Shown here piece by piece: positions 20,812-32,320 of a stretch of DNA of 64,000 nucleotides; the first letter of the stretch is position 1, and every line of letters begins with the position of its first letter. Origin of the DNA: Marasmius tenuissimus (taxonomy: Eukaryota; Basidiomycota; Agaricomycetes; Agaricales; Marasmiaceae); NCBI GenBank assembly GCA_029532415.1, contig JAQOTA010000053.1, forward strand, positions 3,844,001-3,908,000, written 5' to 3'. The notes beneath the pieces were generated by a model. That model worked only from the letters and a program-made list of their open reading frames with translations, had not been told where the DNA came from and did no database searches. Position numbers and translations under genes: made by a program.

Positions 20812-23800
20812 TCACTGTTTCGCGCTAATCGTTCCTTGGGTTAGCCGTGTTGGCTTAACGCTGTTCTTCAGGCATTGGAGCGCAGATGAGACGGTTGACT
20901 GGTTCTTCTGCTTTGCTTGCCTTGATTGCAGGGTGATGGTGTAAGGGGATCGCTTCTTGACTTCAGCGGCGGTGTCTTCGGTTTCTACTTCAGTCTCGTC
21001 GGTGGCGGTCTCGTCAACGGTCTCATCGGTAGCGGTCTCGTCAACGGTCTCATCAGTAGCGGTCTCATCAACGGTCCCGTCTGTGGCGGTCCCATCAACG
21101 GTTCCATTCGCGGCAGTCCCATTAGCAGCTGCTTGGTCACCGAAGCATTTCTGCAGGAGCGTTAGTACAAGGGTTTTGCGAAGCTGGTGCGAGAAACCAA
21201 CCTTGAAGAGCTGGAACTTCTTGCTGAACAATGGAACCGAAGTCTGGTCGTTGAAGATGTTGAAGAATGATCCTGGAGGTCGATGTTAATGACACTGAAC
21301 CCGAGTGACATAAAAAAGAGAAACCCACCTCGTGCACCGGCATTAACGTTGAGCGAAGCTTGCATGTCGACACATCCACCGAAGGTCTTAGTGTCAGTGA
21401 TGGTTCCATCCTCAGCGACAGTGCCGTCGTCTTCGAGGACTTCTCCATCTTCCTCGAGGACTTCTCCGTCCTCGGTGACTGTGCCGTCATCCTCAAGAAC
21501 TTCGCCATCGTCTTCAAGGACCTCGCCGTCATCCTCAACAACCTCACCGTCATCCTCAAGGACCTCGCCATCATCCTCAGCAACCTCACCGTCGTCTTCG
21601 AGAACCTCACCGTCGTCTTCGAGAACTTCACCATCGTCCTCAAGGACTTCACCGTCTTCCTCCTCGACAACTTCTCCGTCTTCTTCAAGGACTTCACCAT
21701 CCTCAGCGACGGTACCGTCGTCCTCAAGGACTTCGCCATCCTCAGTCTCGACGGTTTCGTCTGTGGACTCAGCCTCGGTGGCTTCAGCCTCGACGGCAGA
21801 GGAAGTGGAGGACGCCTTTGCACCCTTGGCAGCAGAAGCGGAAGCGCTGACAGAGGCAGACTTTGAAGCAGACGCGGACACGGTGGAGGAGGCAGCTTTG
21901 GTAGCCTTGGAACCGGAGGCGGAAATGGAAACGGAAGCAGCCGTGCTGACGGGAACCTCCGTGGATTCCTCACCCTCAACAGTGGCCTCTTCGGTGACTT
22001 CTGATTCCTCAGCAGAGGCAGTGATGGACGCAGAGGCCGTAGCACTGGCCTTTACCTTCTTGGAGGCAGAAGCCGAGGCAGAGACGGATTCGGTAGCGGT
22101 GGCGTTGGCGGAGGCAGAGATGGATTCGGAGGCAGATGCAGAGGCGGTCTTCTTGGCGGAGGCAGAGGCAGCCGTGCTAGAGGCTTCAGCTTCCTCCTCC
22201 TCGGTCTGACGCTTCTGGAATTTGGCGGAAGTGGCTTTGGACGCTCCAGAGGAAGCAACGCTGCTTGTCGCTTCCTCCTCGACGGTCTCGTCCTCGACAG
22301 CGGTCTCATCCTCAACAGCGGTTTCGTCCTCGACAGCGGTTTCGTCATCCTCGAGAGTACCATCGTCTTCGACGGTTTCGTCCTCCACAACTTCGCCATC
22401 TTCTTCAAGAGTACCGTCATCCTCGACAGTCTCGTCCTCGAGAGTGCCGTCATCCTCAAGAACTTCGCCATCGTCCTCAAGAACCTCACCGTCATCTTCG
22501 AGAACCTCGCCGTCCTCGTCAACGACTTCGCCATCCTCTTCAAGGACCTCGCCGTCCTCTTCAATGGTACCTGCTTCCTTCTGGGCGGCTTCATTTCCCT
22601 TGGTGTTCTCCTTGGAAGCAGAGACATCAAGGTTCAGGGTAGCCGCAGCGTCAAGGTCAACGAAGACCTGCGCCTGGACGACCTTGTTGAGGGCGGAGAT
22701 TCCAAAGTTGATGCTGGGGATGAGGTGGGCCTCGATCGATCCAGTGCCCTGAACGTTCTGAGCGACGGAGAGCGTCAAAGCTGAAGTACGAGTATCAGTA
22801 TCGGATGGAGCTAGCCCGTGTCAAAAGCGTCACTTACGGGTGTCACCGATGTTGAAGTCTCCTCCGGACTTGTTCTTGTCCTTGGGAGGGAAGAAGAGTT
22901 CGGCATTGTTAACCTTGTAGTTGAAACCGACGGTCATGTCCATGTTGATGTTGAGGTCAGCACGAGCCTGGGCGTTGATGGAGAGAGTGGGGCCGATAGC
23001 GATAATACTGAAGAGAGCATTCAGTGTCAACTCCGAGGAGGGTTTGGACGTTTTGCTTACCCAGGGATAGTGAGGCCTGGAACACCGATTTCGAAGATCT
23101 TGATCTTGCCACTGTCAAGGAGACCCTTTGAGAGGATTAATTGCATGCAAAGCGGAGTGAATGAAGTGGAACTTACCCCTACGTCGGCAGTCATGTCAAG
23201 GCTACCGTCAATGTCGGCAGTAAGACCTGAGAGCAAGAACGTTAGATCTGCCTATAAGACCTGAGCAATCCCAAATACCTGTAAGGAGTTGGAAGTCGTC
23301 GAATTTAGGTGGGACGAGGGTGCCAATGGCAGCTACACCGAGGCTGAGCTGCGCGGTACCGGCAGTGGTGACGTCGATGTTGAGGCCAGCATCGAGAGGA
23401 GGGCAGCTAAGCTGTTGGTTGACGAGATTGAAGGTCTTGGACAGGTTAATAGGAGGAAGGTCAATAGTCTTGTTGACGTTGACGTCGTTGACCTTCTCAA
23501 CGACCTCGCCGGCCTTTTCCTTAGCCTTGTCGGCGACTTCGCCAGCTTTGTCTTTGGCCTTATCTGCCGCCTCTTTGGCCTTGTCTGCCGCCTCCTTGGC
23601 CTTGTCCTTGGCTTCATCAGCCTTCTCCTCGACCTTGTCCTTGACCTCGCCAGCCTTCTCTTCAATCTTCTCTTTCCCCTCTTCCACTTTGTTCTTGATG
23701 CCTAGTGCGACTTTAGAACGAGTCGGATAATTATGGGTAGGATTCTCACCTTCAATAGCACCAGAGATGAACTCGTTAGTGTCACGACGCGTAAGACGGC

Positions 23801-24563
23801 CTCGACGTTGACGGCCAGCACCGTTTGTAACCATAGTCCCCTTTACATCGACACCAGCAAAGTTCGCGCCTTGGATAGCAATGTTGACTGGGCCAACCCT
23901 AGCATGAAATCAGAAACCGGTCTAGGTGAAGACAGGTAAGCTACTGCTCACTTCTTCCAGTCCACGGCAGAGAAATCCGTGTCCAAGGCGAGGGCCTTGA
24001 CAACTGGCTGCTTTCCACCGCGCCTGAACAGACGCTTCGCAACGTTGGAGGGGATCGTCTGGTCTTCCGAGACCCAAGCGCGCTTGACGCGAGCGAACGC
24101 GCTTTGACCACACTATCAAACATCAAAGTCAGGATGGAGATCTGGAATGTTGTACTCGATCTGCAATCAACTCACGCTTTCCGGTAGACGAACGATCTTT
24201 CCCTCCGCACCGATATTTTGATAGAGGTGGGCACATCCGGCATCACTGTCGTCATCGCCATTGCAAACTAGACGGATATCTTGATCCATTTTGTCCGGAG
24301 AGCAGTCCAAGATTTCCCAGTTTGCAGCGGACGTGATATCGGTAATGGCATCAGCAGAACCCCACTGTGGAACGAGTAACAGTCAGAACGGGTATTGAGG
24401 GAGTTCACGGAAAACGCACGATTTTGACGGTACCAGAGCTGCTCCCAGCAATAGAGTATTGGCAAACACCATCGAAACAAGGCGTTTTCCAGTCATTTTC
24501 AGCCCGAACGGCCTGGAGGATAAAAGGCAATAGTGCCAAAAAACGAAAAGGAGCGGAGACCAT
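20812..24563 (-). CDS. secreted protein of unknown function, paralog B, with LEA-like and acidic repeat insertions
   Basis: Same family and exon plan as paralog A. A signal peptide (MVSAPFRFLALLPFILQAV) is followed by ENDWKTPCFDGVCQY, then after an intron WGSADAITDITSAANWEIL, HLYQNIGAEGKIVRLPES, CGQSAFARVKRAWVSEDQ, dibasic RRGGKQPVVKALALDT and a second basic patch RRGRLTRRDT. An 11-mer-like Lys/Ala/Glu repeat (EAADKAKEAADKAKDKAGEV) absent from paralog A comes next. The shared core resumes with SLGVAAIGTLVPPK, IAIGPTLSINAQ, AELFFPPKDKNKSGG and VQAQVFVDLDAAATLNLDV. A very long low-complexity region of DGEVLED-type and Ser/Ala-type repeats is inserted before GGCVDMQASLNVNAGA and LFSKKFQLFK. The tail KCFGDQ leads into a second Thr/Asp/Glu repeat and KKRSP. 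The last residues are uncertain, because a different frame near 20900 also fits. Confidence 0.75.
21409..21760 (-). repeat. acidic heptad repeat (DGEVLED type), 3' block
   Basis: About sixteen degenerate 21-bp units encode DGEVLED, DGEVVED or DGTVTED within paralog B. The opposite strand is therefore an open Ser/Pro-rich frame, which is only a shadow. Confidence 0.8.
22265..22580 (-). repeat. acidic repeat, 5' block (DGEVLED / VEDETA units)
   Basis: Second block of the same acidic repeat in paralog B, mixed with ETAVED units. It is separated from the other block by a Ser/Ala-rich stretch with periodic SASAS motifs. Confidence 0.8.
23486..23697 (-). repeat. LEA-like Lys/Ala/Glu helical repeat in paralog B
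   Basis: Units such as KAKEAADKAKE and DKAGEVADKAKEKAGEV repeat with a period near 11 residues, the pattern of group 3 late-embryogenesis-abundant proteins. It predicts a charged amphipathic helix. Paralog A has no such segment at the same place. Confidence 0.75.
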
Positions 24564-24751
24564 GATCTCAGATCTTGACCTTTATGAAAACGAAACAGAT
24601 ATGATTAGGGAAGGCTAAGAAAAGTAAAGCAGACGTTGTGACCGAGCACGACGACTGGACGAAAGGAAAAGAAAAAAGAAAGGAAAGGAAAACGAAAGGG
24701 TGTACGTCCCGCGGGGGCGTAAGGACGGTACCAGCGAAAGCCAGCACATCG

Positions 24752-24763
24752 TATACTTATACG
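24752..24763 (-). promoter_or_regulatory. TATA-like element of secreted paralog B
   Basis: Reads GTATAAGTATAC on the minus strand, about 190 bp before the start codon, a spacing like that of the other secreted-protein genes here. Confidence 0.4.
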
Positions 24764-25631
24764 AAGGGTCAGAAAAAAAAGCTTGGCATTGGCCGACACA
24801 TCAGAATTCATTGGTCCGAAGCTGTTGAGGGCTAGTGCCGCTTGTCGCACAGGGAAATGATGTCCGTGTGAGCGCGTTTCGAACTGTTTCGACCTGAATA
24901 AAATGCAAGGGAATGCACAGGATCTGTCGCCGTAACTATGATCATTTGATGGTCCCACTGCCATGTGTCCGATTGCGACGCGGGCAGTGAAGGACTTAGG
25001 TTGAATGTATGGACTCATGGGTGCCCATACGTGGACGTGAAATAGACCTTTGTTCAAATATAAACGATAGTTTTAGGTGGGGTGGAATCTGCACTTACTG
25101 TCGAGAGAAGGGCATAACAGACGGTGGCGTCGACCCCGTTGAAACATATGTTCTGCCAGTGGACGGAGGCACACATTCCACTGTATCGCAATGGGACATG
25201 GAAACAACCAAACAAACCGTTAAAAAGCCAAAAGTGGCGCCTAGAGATCCTGCGAGTCCGAGCAGGCCATATTCCATTCAGTTTTGGTGAGACCACATGG
25301 CCATGGGAGAGCGAGCGGTGATTCGAGGAGACCGTCTATTACTCTGAACACAGAAGTCAAAATGCTCGTGAGATCTGCGTCGAGCCTCTGCTGAGGAGAG
25401 CGGGAGGAGGCTGGTTGAGTTAATTATTCAGCTTCCAGAACGAGTCCGTGCCATGCTGAGCAATCTCAGCAATATACCGTCGCCTCGAGATCGTTCAGAT
25501 GGTCGAGATAAGAGCATCAATGATGCTAAGTGCCAAAGCGCTAAAGCAGAACATGTAAATTGAGATTGACCTGCACGACGTAGTGGTGGAATGCGGAGAA
25601 CCGTTATGTGGCAGTGCCTTAGTACTTGAGA
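24764..25631. other. intergenic, divergent promoter region, no gene seen
   Basis: Lies between secreted paralog B (minus) and a membrane-protein gene (plus). Only short frames without recognisable features were seen. Confidence 0.4.
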
Positions 25632-26860
25632 ATGGACAATCAAGAGTACATTTCTCTGGGTATCCTTGCCTCTTACTTCCTGCTCATAATCTCTCTCTTC
25701 ACTGTCATCCTTCGAAGCCTTCCATGGAGACGTTTCAACCACAACAAAACATCTTATTTATTCGCGATTTTGGCGACATGCTCCTTCATACACACCTGGT
25801 ACTGTGAGATATCCGTCTTTCCGTTGCCTATCCAGTGCTTACCTCCGTTTACTCTGACATCCAGACATGGCCGGAGTCTTCACGGTGAGGATGCCAGAAC
25901 CTTGTGCCTGGAGTCGTCCCACTGACTTCAGTTATCAGACAAGCTTTGCTGAATATGAATCCCGCGTGAAAGTTATTTCACCGTCTCTCTTGAAGAGGAT
26001 CACGAACTGGCTAGTGGACACCTCACTCTTTGAAGAGGCCTGGAAGAAAGCATGCACCGGAAGTGTGAACTGGTGGTGGAGTGAACAGATATGCACCTAC
26101 GTTGCTGGTCCATGGACAGTTTTCCTCTTCGTGCAAGGTGCGTATGGCCTTCTGCTCCAACCCGAACGACGCGACTTACAAACAGAAATACTATTTTTCA
26201 GCTCAACGGTATCGAATAAAACACCTGTGGGCATATATGTTGCTAGGCCAACTAGTCGCGATCTCAGTCGCGTCCAACCTATTCTATCTAGCGCTGATCC
26301 TGTCGGGATGGCAGTTCAGAACATTGAAACGTCAGCCTTCAACTGCACCTCCTGTCCTATGGGCAAGCGTTCTCCTGTCTCTCGTCACCGTCGCCAATTC
26401 CCCGTACACCACCGATAGCTCCTTCCTCCTCAACCTCCTCATCATGCACGCCCTTCTCATTATACCTCTCTTCTTCACGAACCGCGAGGGTCAATATTCC
26501 AGTCAATTAAACCTCTCGTACAGCGCGCTATCCATGGTCCTGTACGTCTTCATCCTCGTGTTGCGTGTCAAAACCACCCTGGCCGGTATTCGCTCCGTTA
26601 CGGATTCATCCTTATGGCAGGGATTGACACCGTTCTGCAAGTCCGTCCTGACCGTTCTCCACTCACACCCTGCTCAGGCGTCCATTGGCTGGGACGTAAT
26701 ATGGACATCGATATCTTTTGCCATCTGGACGTGTCTGGATCAAGGGTTCAGTATTGTCCCCTTCAGCGCTCTCTTGGTGTCAGCGGGAGTAGTGGCACCC
26801 TGGTTCGCAGCGTCCAGGGCTGAACTCGAGGAGATGGAGCAGGCGACGAAGACGGAATGA
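25632..26860 (+). CDS. polytopic membrane protein of unknown function
   Basis: The start MDNQEYISLGILASYFLLII begins directly with a membrane segment. Joined exons show eight or nine hydrophobic segments: near residues 8-30, TSYLFAILATCSFIHTWYY, WWWSEQICTYVAGPWTVFLF, HLWAYMLLGQLVAISVASNL, VLWASVLLSLVTVAN, LLNLLIMHALLIIPLFF, SALSMVLYVFILVLRV and SFAIWTCL to LLVSAGVVAPWF. A short acidic tail ends in ATKTE. The soluble loop between segments 2 and 3 (SLLKRITNWLVDTSLFEEAW) and the WWWSEQ motif look conserved-type rather than random, and I believe similar fungal proteins exist without an assigned role. Introns: one after HTWY, possibly one inside the loop, one after VFLFVQ. I cannot assign a transport or enzyme function. 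Confidence 0.7.
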
Positions 26861-27238
26861 GGAAAATCAGCATTCGGGACTGAATCACAATGGACGCTAG
26901 GTGTATTCATTGCCTCGGTCCCTGTAAAGCCTATCAAAATGCGAAGATACCCCGCGCGGAGCTACTAGTACGTTCATCTCCAGTTAGTTCAGCGGGTTTG
27001 TGAGAAGGCCAACAATGATTTCGTTCGTAAGTCAAAAAAAGCAAAAAGCAACGTTCGTACATGTATAAGTTTTCAGAAGCCCAAGAAGGAGAGAATATGA
27101 GAGTGGATGTAGGGTAATGGTGAATAATGAGGAGGAACTGAGATTGCGTATCTGAAGATGTCACGGGCGTGGAAGGCATACGAGAATACGATATCTACCA
27201 AGGAGGGAAGCCCGGGCAGAACGGTCGCGGAGGAATGA
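26861..27238. other. convergent 3' ends, no gene seen
   Basis: Space between the stop codons of the plus-strand membrane-protein gene and the minus-strand NAP1 gene. Probably two 3' untranslated regions. Confidence 0.5.
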
Positions 27239-28713
27239 TCACTGCTGTTTGCACTCCTCTGGATTCACATTTCCACCAGCAGGTCCACCGCCCCGGCCTT
27301 TGGGTGGGCCACGTCGCCGTGGAGGAGAATCTTCGTCGGAGTCCTGGAGAACGAATGTGTGAGAAAAAGGACGCCTGTCAACGGTCAGAGAGGTCTATAC
27401 ATCATCATCAAAGCGGCCTTCATCGTCGTCGTCATCGTCGTCCAGGTCTTCATAGTCGTCTTCCTCGTCCTCATCCATGATATCGTACTCTATGGCTTTG
27501 CCAGTGAAGTAGTCGACAGCCTTGGGAATGACCTGAAGAGCAACTGTTGAGGATCAATAAACTGGAGTCATGAAGCGGAACTTGCCTTCTCCCTCAAATC
27601 CTCTCCGATCTGATAGTCGAGTTCCAACTTGTCCTCGATCTCTTCCAACTCCTCTTCGTCAATGTCTCCTTTCTCAACCGCATCTTCGGCAGGAGGCACG
27701 GGGGGATTGAAGAAATTGAAGAATGATTCTGTGGGGCGTGCCTTGCGCACCAACCGCGTTCGGTTCGTATCTGTCAAAGTAAACCCTAAGCCCAATATCC
27801 ACAACGCGTGTATGTCCCTTACTTTTGTTACGTTGCTTTTTGATTTCAAACTCTTTCGTGAGATCCTTATCGTCTTTCCACTTGATCTCTGTACCGATCG
27901 CACGGTCGTAGATGAAGTCGCCAGTGTAACCGAGCTCATCCCGGAACAGATAGGTCTTCTCCAGGACTTCGTTCTCGAAGAATTCGTTGGGAGCGAAATG
28001 GAAAGAGATCTTGAAAGCGGGCTTGCCCTCCTCGAGGTACGCGAGCCGGACATCCTTGAGGTGTTTCATGGCAGCAGCATCGCGATCCGTGATGAGCTCG
28101 GAAATCCCTAGATGATTCCGCAGTGCGGTTAGCCAGAACTCTGGGATTTCGTGAGCACCAGTGATATCCTTGGGGAGAGGGGTATAATCCTCGTCGTCCT
28201 TGACCGACTGCTTCTCTCCCTCCTCAATCTCGTCTGCTGTAGGCTCGGCAGCACCAGAGATGATGGCGTGACGACGTTCGTACAATGGTTTAGCCAGCTC
28301 GAGGTACTGAAAGAGCCAAAGTCAAAAGAGTGACAATGTTCCGATACGCATCGATCTCGTACCTTTTGCTCTAGAGCAAGGCATTCGCGTTTGTATTGAT
28401 CGTGAAGCTCATTCTGCTTGACCTGAACACCCTTCAACGCCTCAATACTGCGTTTAACCTCTGTCGGCAAGCTCTCAATGTAACCAGAGCTCTTGCCGAT
28501 GAGGCTGGCCAGCCTGCCTTGTACCATTCCTAGTAGAGCAGCCTGCTCCTTTGTGACATCCCCTTCAATAACTTCTTCCTCGTTATCTTCCGTGATATCT
28601 GGGACTGTGGGTCTCGAAAGCCCTGATGTAATTGGGGCATTTTGGAGAGGTGTGTTCTGGGGCGTTGGAGCAGTCAAATTGCCCGAGGGTGTGATAGGAA
28701 TTTCGGAAGACAT
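27239..28713 (-). CDS. NAP1: nucleosome assembly protein Nap1
   Basis: Histone H2A-H2B chaperone that shuttles between cytoplasm and nucleus. The N-terminus (MSSEIPITPSGNLTAPTPQN) is disordered. The NAP domain begins around VKRSIEALKGVQVKQNELHD (dimer helix) and continues through KPLYERRHAIISG, IPEFWLTALRNH, LKDVRLAYLEE, FKISFHFAPNEFFEN and KPR/ARPTESFFNFFNPP, ending with LELDYQIGEDLREKVIPKAV and DYFTGKAIEYD. An acidic tract follows, then PPRRRGPPKGRGGG and the end NPEECKQQ. That CKQQ tail is the prenylation-type end known from human NAP1L1 and plant NAP1. Introns of 50-60 bp interrupt the gene after EQK, after KQRNK and in the tail. The length fits the family. Confidence 0.93.
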
Positions 28714-29306
28714 CTGGAAGGTATTATGCGCGTTTAGAGGAGGTTAAGAGGAGAAAGGACGGTAGTCGCGCGGTGAGATAGAAAAAAATGGACCAAAAGT
28801 TTTCCCTTAGTAATCGGAGTTTCGGCTTTTGCCGAACATACCATATCGCGGTCCGGATAGCCGTCACAAAGCTGCTTGAACGTTGAACCAGCACAACGCA
28901 GTTCGCCTCGCTAGAGAGAGCGATGGTGAGTCACTGCTGGGCTTGGAAACGCAATGTTACTCACCTTGGGACCTTCGGAGTGCTCTTACTCCTCTATATC
29001 TGACTCATTGCGTCTGGACACCAAACTAGCCGCCTGATGGAGTCGTTGGTGATATTTGGGTGCCGGTAATGGCTGGTGAGTTTATACATCTTGGATCACG
29101 TTCCAGAGAACTTGCCAGGCATTCAACTAGACTCAGGGCACTCCATTAAATACGGGGTGTCAATTTTAGACTCAGAGCGTCACCGATGGGGGTGCGGTAC
29201 GATACCCCGCTCGATCCACTTATATATAACACCGAACCGAAGTTGAAGAGCCCCGGGGGGTCGATACAGCAGCAACCCGCTCCAACCTTTTCTTACATGG
29301 ACGGCC
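28714..29306. promoter_or_regulatory. divergent promoter region, NAP1 and arrestin-like gene
   Basis: About 590 bp between two divergent start codons. A TATA box (TATATATA, 29221-29228) lies about 80 bp before the arrestin-like gene. No gene was seen in the gap. Confidence 0.45.
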
Positions 29307-30764
29307 ATGGACGACCTGCCTTCTTATTCACCGTCCTTGCCAACGCCATCATACTCCCGAGTCCCAGCGTCAGGGGAATCTGTCCTCGCCACTTCTCCGA
29401 CTAACTTTGCAACGCCTACCGGGACCTACGAAAAGTGGTTTGGATCTTCGCGGATCATTTCAACGGGCCAAGAGGACGGAACCACAAGCCCATCTTATGG
29501 TCGAAAGGGTGTTATTAACGGCACCATTGAGTTTGATGATGTTCAGACCGTAGAGCATGTACGTCTGAAGGTAAGGTGAATCCATCTTCTCTCAACCAGG
29601 ACAAGACGCTGACAGGTCTTTCATGAATCATGGTAGCTCATAGGCAAACTAAAGTCAAGCGTCACTGGATCCACTTCGTGCTCCAAATCGACGAGAATCC
29701 TGTATCAAACCGAATCTGTCTGGTCTCGCCTATCGGAGGCGAGACAGGGCCCACTCTCAGTATCGTTCGCGACTTCGTTCCCAGCGACATTCAGGGATGG
29801 CGTCGAGACTCGTCCGTTGCCTTCCTCGTACGAAATAGCCTATGCCGGCAACCCCAGTTTATCTGCTCGGTGTTCCTACCACCTAAAGATCACCGTGAGG
29901 TATCGTTCATCGCTATGGCCCAAAAAGAAAACGTGAGTGCATTTCCTTCTTTGCCCTAGAGCCTTCCTAATGCAAATTTCCAGAATCACTATTCCTATAA
30001 CCTACACGCCTCGAAAGCGTCCACCTCAACCTATCCTTCGTGGATGTGACTTCAGATCAACCGTTAAATCCCTCCCGGAAGAATGGTTCGAGACTTCCTC
30101 CATCCTCATGCCGCAACGCCTGCACGAGAAGCCCTTGCAAGCACGCGTACGTTTGTACTCCTCTGCCCACCTTGGTCCTTATTTGAAATCTTTGCCTTTT
30201 CGCTTCCAGTTCTACATTCCCGCCGTCAAAATTTTTGGTCTCTCCGATAACATACCCATCCACATCCAACTGAAGGGACCCGTATCTTCGCTACGAAAGT
30301 TCTGTTCATGTCCCCAGACAGCTCCTACCGAAAATACACCAACTCATAAACACCATTCGTCGTGTACCGTTCTGACAGTGAAGCTCATTCGTCAGGTCAG
30401 TATAGACGCCGACGGGGTTGCAGTGTGGATGAATTGCAACCTTGGCCAGGCATCCATCAAGTCTCTGCCTCCCACTTTTGAATTATCGGGGTCGCACCCA
30501 GAGTCTTCGATCAATGGCGCTGATACGACGGAGGAACTTGAGTGGGCAGGTGAACTGCGATGTAATGACAACGTCAGGGTAGGGCAATTTGATGCGGGGA
30601 ACGTGTCTGTCAGAGTACGTGCTTGGCTCAACATTGCGGATTGGTTGTACTAATCATCCTCGTAGGACTTTGTCATCTTCTCATTCGACTCGCATGAACA
30701 GAATTACTCGTTCAGCTCCGTACCCATCGCATTGGTGACCGATACGTGGTCAGAGGACGTTTGA
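29307..30764 (+). CDS. arrestin-like (N-terminal arrestin fold) protein
   Basis: Joined exons: MDDLPSYSPSLPTPSYS, a Pro/Ser-rich start; GVINGTIEFDDVQTVEHVRLKV, an arrestin beta strand; then, after an intron near 29570-29635, IGKLKSSVTGSTSC, TRILYQTESVWSR and FPATFRDG, matching the pattern of the arrestin N-domain. The next exon has ITIPITYTPRKRPPQPI, LPFRFQFYIPAVKIFGLSDN and VLTVKLIRQVSIDADG. A last short exon after 30660 gives DFVIFSFDSHEQNYSFSS and ends WSEDV. Fungal arrestin-like proteins are usually adaptors that bring ubiquitin ligases to membrane transporters. No PPxY motif was seen, so the binding mode is unclear. The family assignment rests on fold-like patterns, not on a catalytic signature. 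Confidence 0.68.
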
Positions 30765-31142
30765 CAAGGATCCGTGGAAACCCGGACTGATAGAGATAGA
30801 ATAGAGTAGTGTACCGATAATCAATGTACTGCATCGTAACACCCCACACGGTTAATTCTTGCCACCCCCGCGATACCCATTGATGTTGATCGTGCGCACG
30901 ATGTGCCAATCAGAGTCGGAGGATGTCAGCCAAGTGCATCGGCGTCTTCTTCACCGAAACTGCAGGGACAAACTCCAACAACAACTAGCGCTCCCCCACC
31001 TGCACAAAGATATCCCGGACACCGATGAGGAAATGTCATAAACATGGCTTGCTCTTAGTCTCCTCTCCTTCACCTGCAAACTCAGCGATAAGCACACTAA
31101 AACCGGCCGGAAGACTCCTGTACTCTCACCATTGCCTTCATC
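30765..31142. other. intergenic, no gene seen
   Basis: 3' region of the arrestin-like gene and promoter of the short-chain dehydrogenase gene. Small frames only. Confidence 0.4.
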
Positions 31143-32320
31143 ATGGACTCGAAGCAACCAGGACAACTCGTTTGGCTCATCACCGGTACGCCGGCATTCA
31201 ATTAGGTCCAGAAACTTCAGCGAAGCCTCAACTTCACCTCCACAGGAACCTCCTCTGGTTTCGGAAAGCGTCTAGTATCGTCTGTCCTAGCCCGAGGAGA
31301 TCTCGTCATTGCTACCGCTAGGGACTTGGAGAAGCTGAAATCCCTCCACACTGGTAACGAACACGAAAACCTGAGACTCGTTCAGCTCGACATAACGGCG
31401 GGATCTGACGCGATAAAGCGGATTGTTGACGATGCAGTCACAATCTGGGGTAGAATCGACGTCCTGGTCAATAACGCTGGTAATGGCCATTTGAGTTTCA
31501 TCGAGGAGGCTACGTGAGTTAGTTCACCTACTTTCACTGACATTTACCTCTGAACTAGACTCACAGGTCAGACTTGTTCCGCCGCCAATTTGATACCAAT
31601 GTATTCGGTGTAATGGACGTGACTTTGGCGGCTTTGCCCTACATGAGGGAGAGAAGACAAGGCACTGTCGTTGTTATTGGCAGCCGGTCTGTTTGGAGAG
31701 CGGATACACTCAGTGTACGTCTGTATCGCGCTGAGGAACATCGATCCTTGCTGATCGAAAATTTCATTCGTAGGGACTTGGTATATTTCTCTGAACCATG
31801 ATACCAAATAGCCTCCAGAATCTCTGACCTCGAACTCTTAGGACCATATGCCTCCTCAAAAGCAGCAATTCACGGTAAGTATTCTCCACAAGTCATCGTC
31901 ACCTTTACCTGACTTATTTCACGCGTTTCCTTACCTTCCATAGCTATCACCGAAGGACTGTCGGTAGAGTTGGCCCCCTTTAACGTTCGCGTTCTGCTCG
32001 TGGCACCAGGAGCTTTCCAAACGGAGAAGATATACTCCATTCCATTCAACGAATCGAATCCTATATCGGACTACAATGAAATGCGCAACAACTTGATATC
32101 TCAAGTCGCGAAGCTCCCTGGGAATGAACCTGGAGACCCGGAGAGGGCTATGGAGGTTGTTGTCGATGTCGTCCGGGGCGAGGGCAAGGCAAAGGGCAAG
32201 AAATGGCCTTCCATATTGCTGCTGGGAAGTGATGCAGAAGCAACCCTCCAGAGAAAGACGGATATTCTCAAAGAGACTACGGAAGAATGGATTGATGTTA
32301 CACGGAGTGTCGGTTTCTAG
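31143..32320 (+). CDS. short-chain dehydrogenase/reductase (classical SDR)
   Basis: NAD(P)-dependent oxidoreductase of unknown substrate. The start MDSKQPGQLVWLITG runs into an intron that splits the dinucleotide motif; the join gives TGTSSGFGKRL. Then LARGDLVIATARD, with an Arg after the second strand that favours NADPH, LVQLDIT, and VLVNNAGNGHLSFIEEAT. After an intron: DLFRRQFDTNVFGVMDVTLA and VVVIGSRS with the catalytic Ser. A longer intron precedes GPYASSKAAIH, which holds the catalytic Tyr and Lys, and the last exon AITEGLSVELAPFNVRVLLV ends in TRSVGF. All SDR catalytic residues are present. It belongs to the group of fungal oxidoreductases often described as retinol-dehydrogenase-like. 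Only about 200 bp separate it from the next gene on the same strand. Confidence 0.85.

Noticed and set aside
21283..22209. 308-codon plus-strand frame rich in Ser/Pro
   Set aside because: It is the reverse complement of the acidic repeat of secreted paralog B. The minus strand has the signal peptide, conserved core and splice sites, and the plus frame has none.
21409..22590. Repeat array considered as a Kex2-processed repeat peptide precursor
   Set aside because: No Lys-Arg or Arg-Arg sites separate the units. The dibasic sites lie outside the acidic repeats, so the protein is not a repeat peptide precursor of the usual kind.
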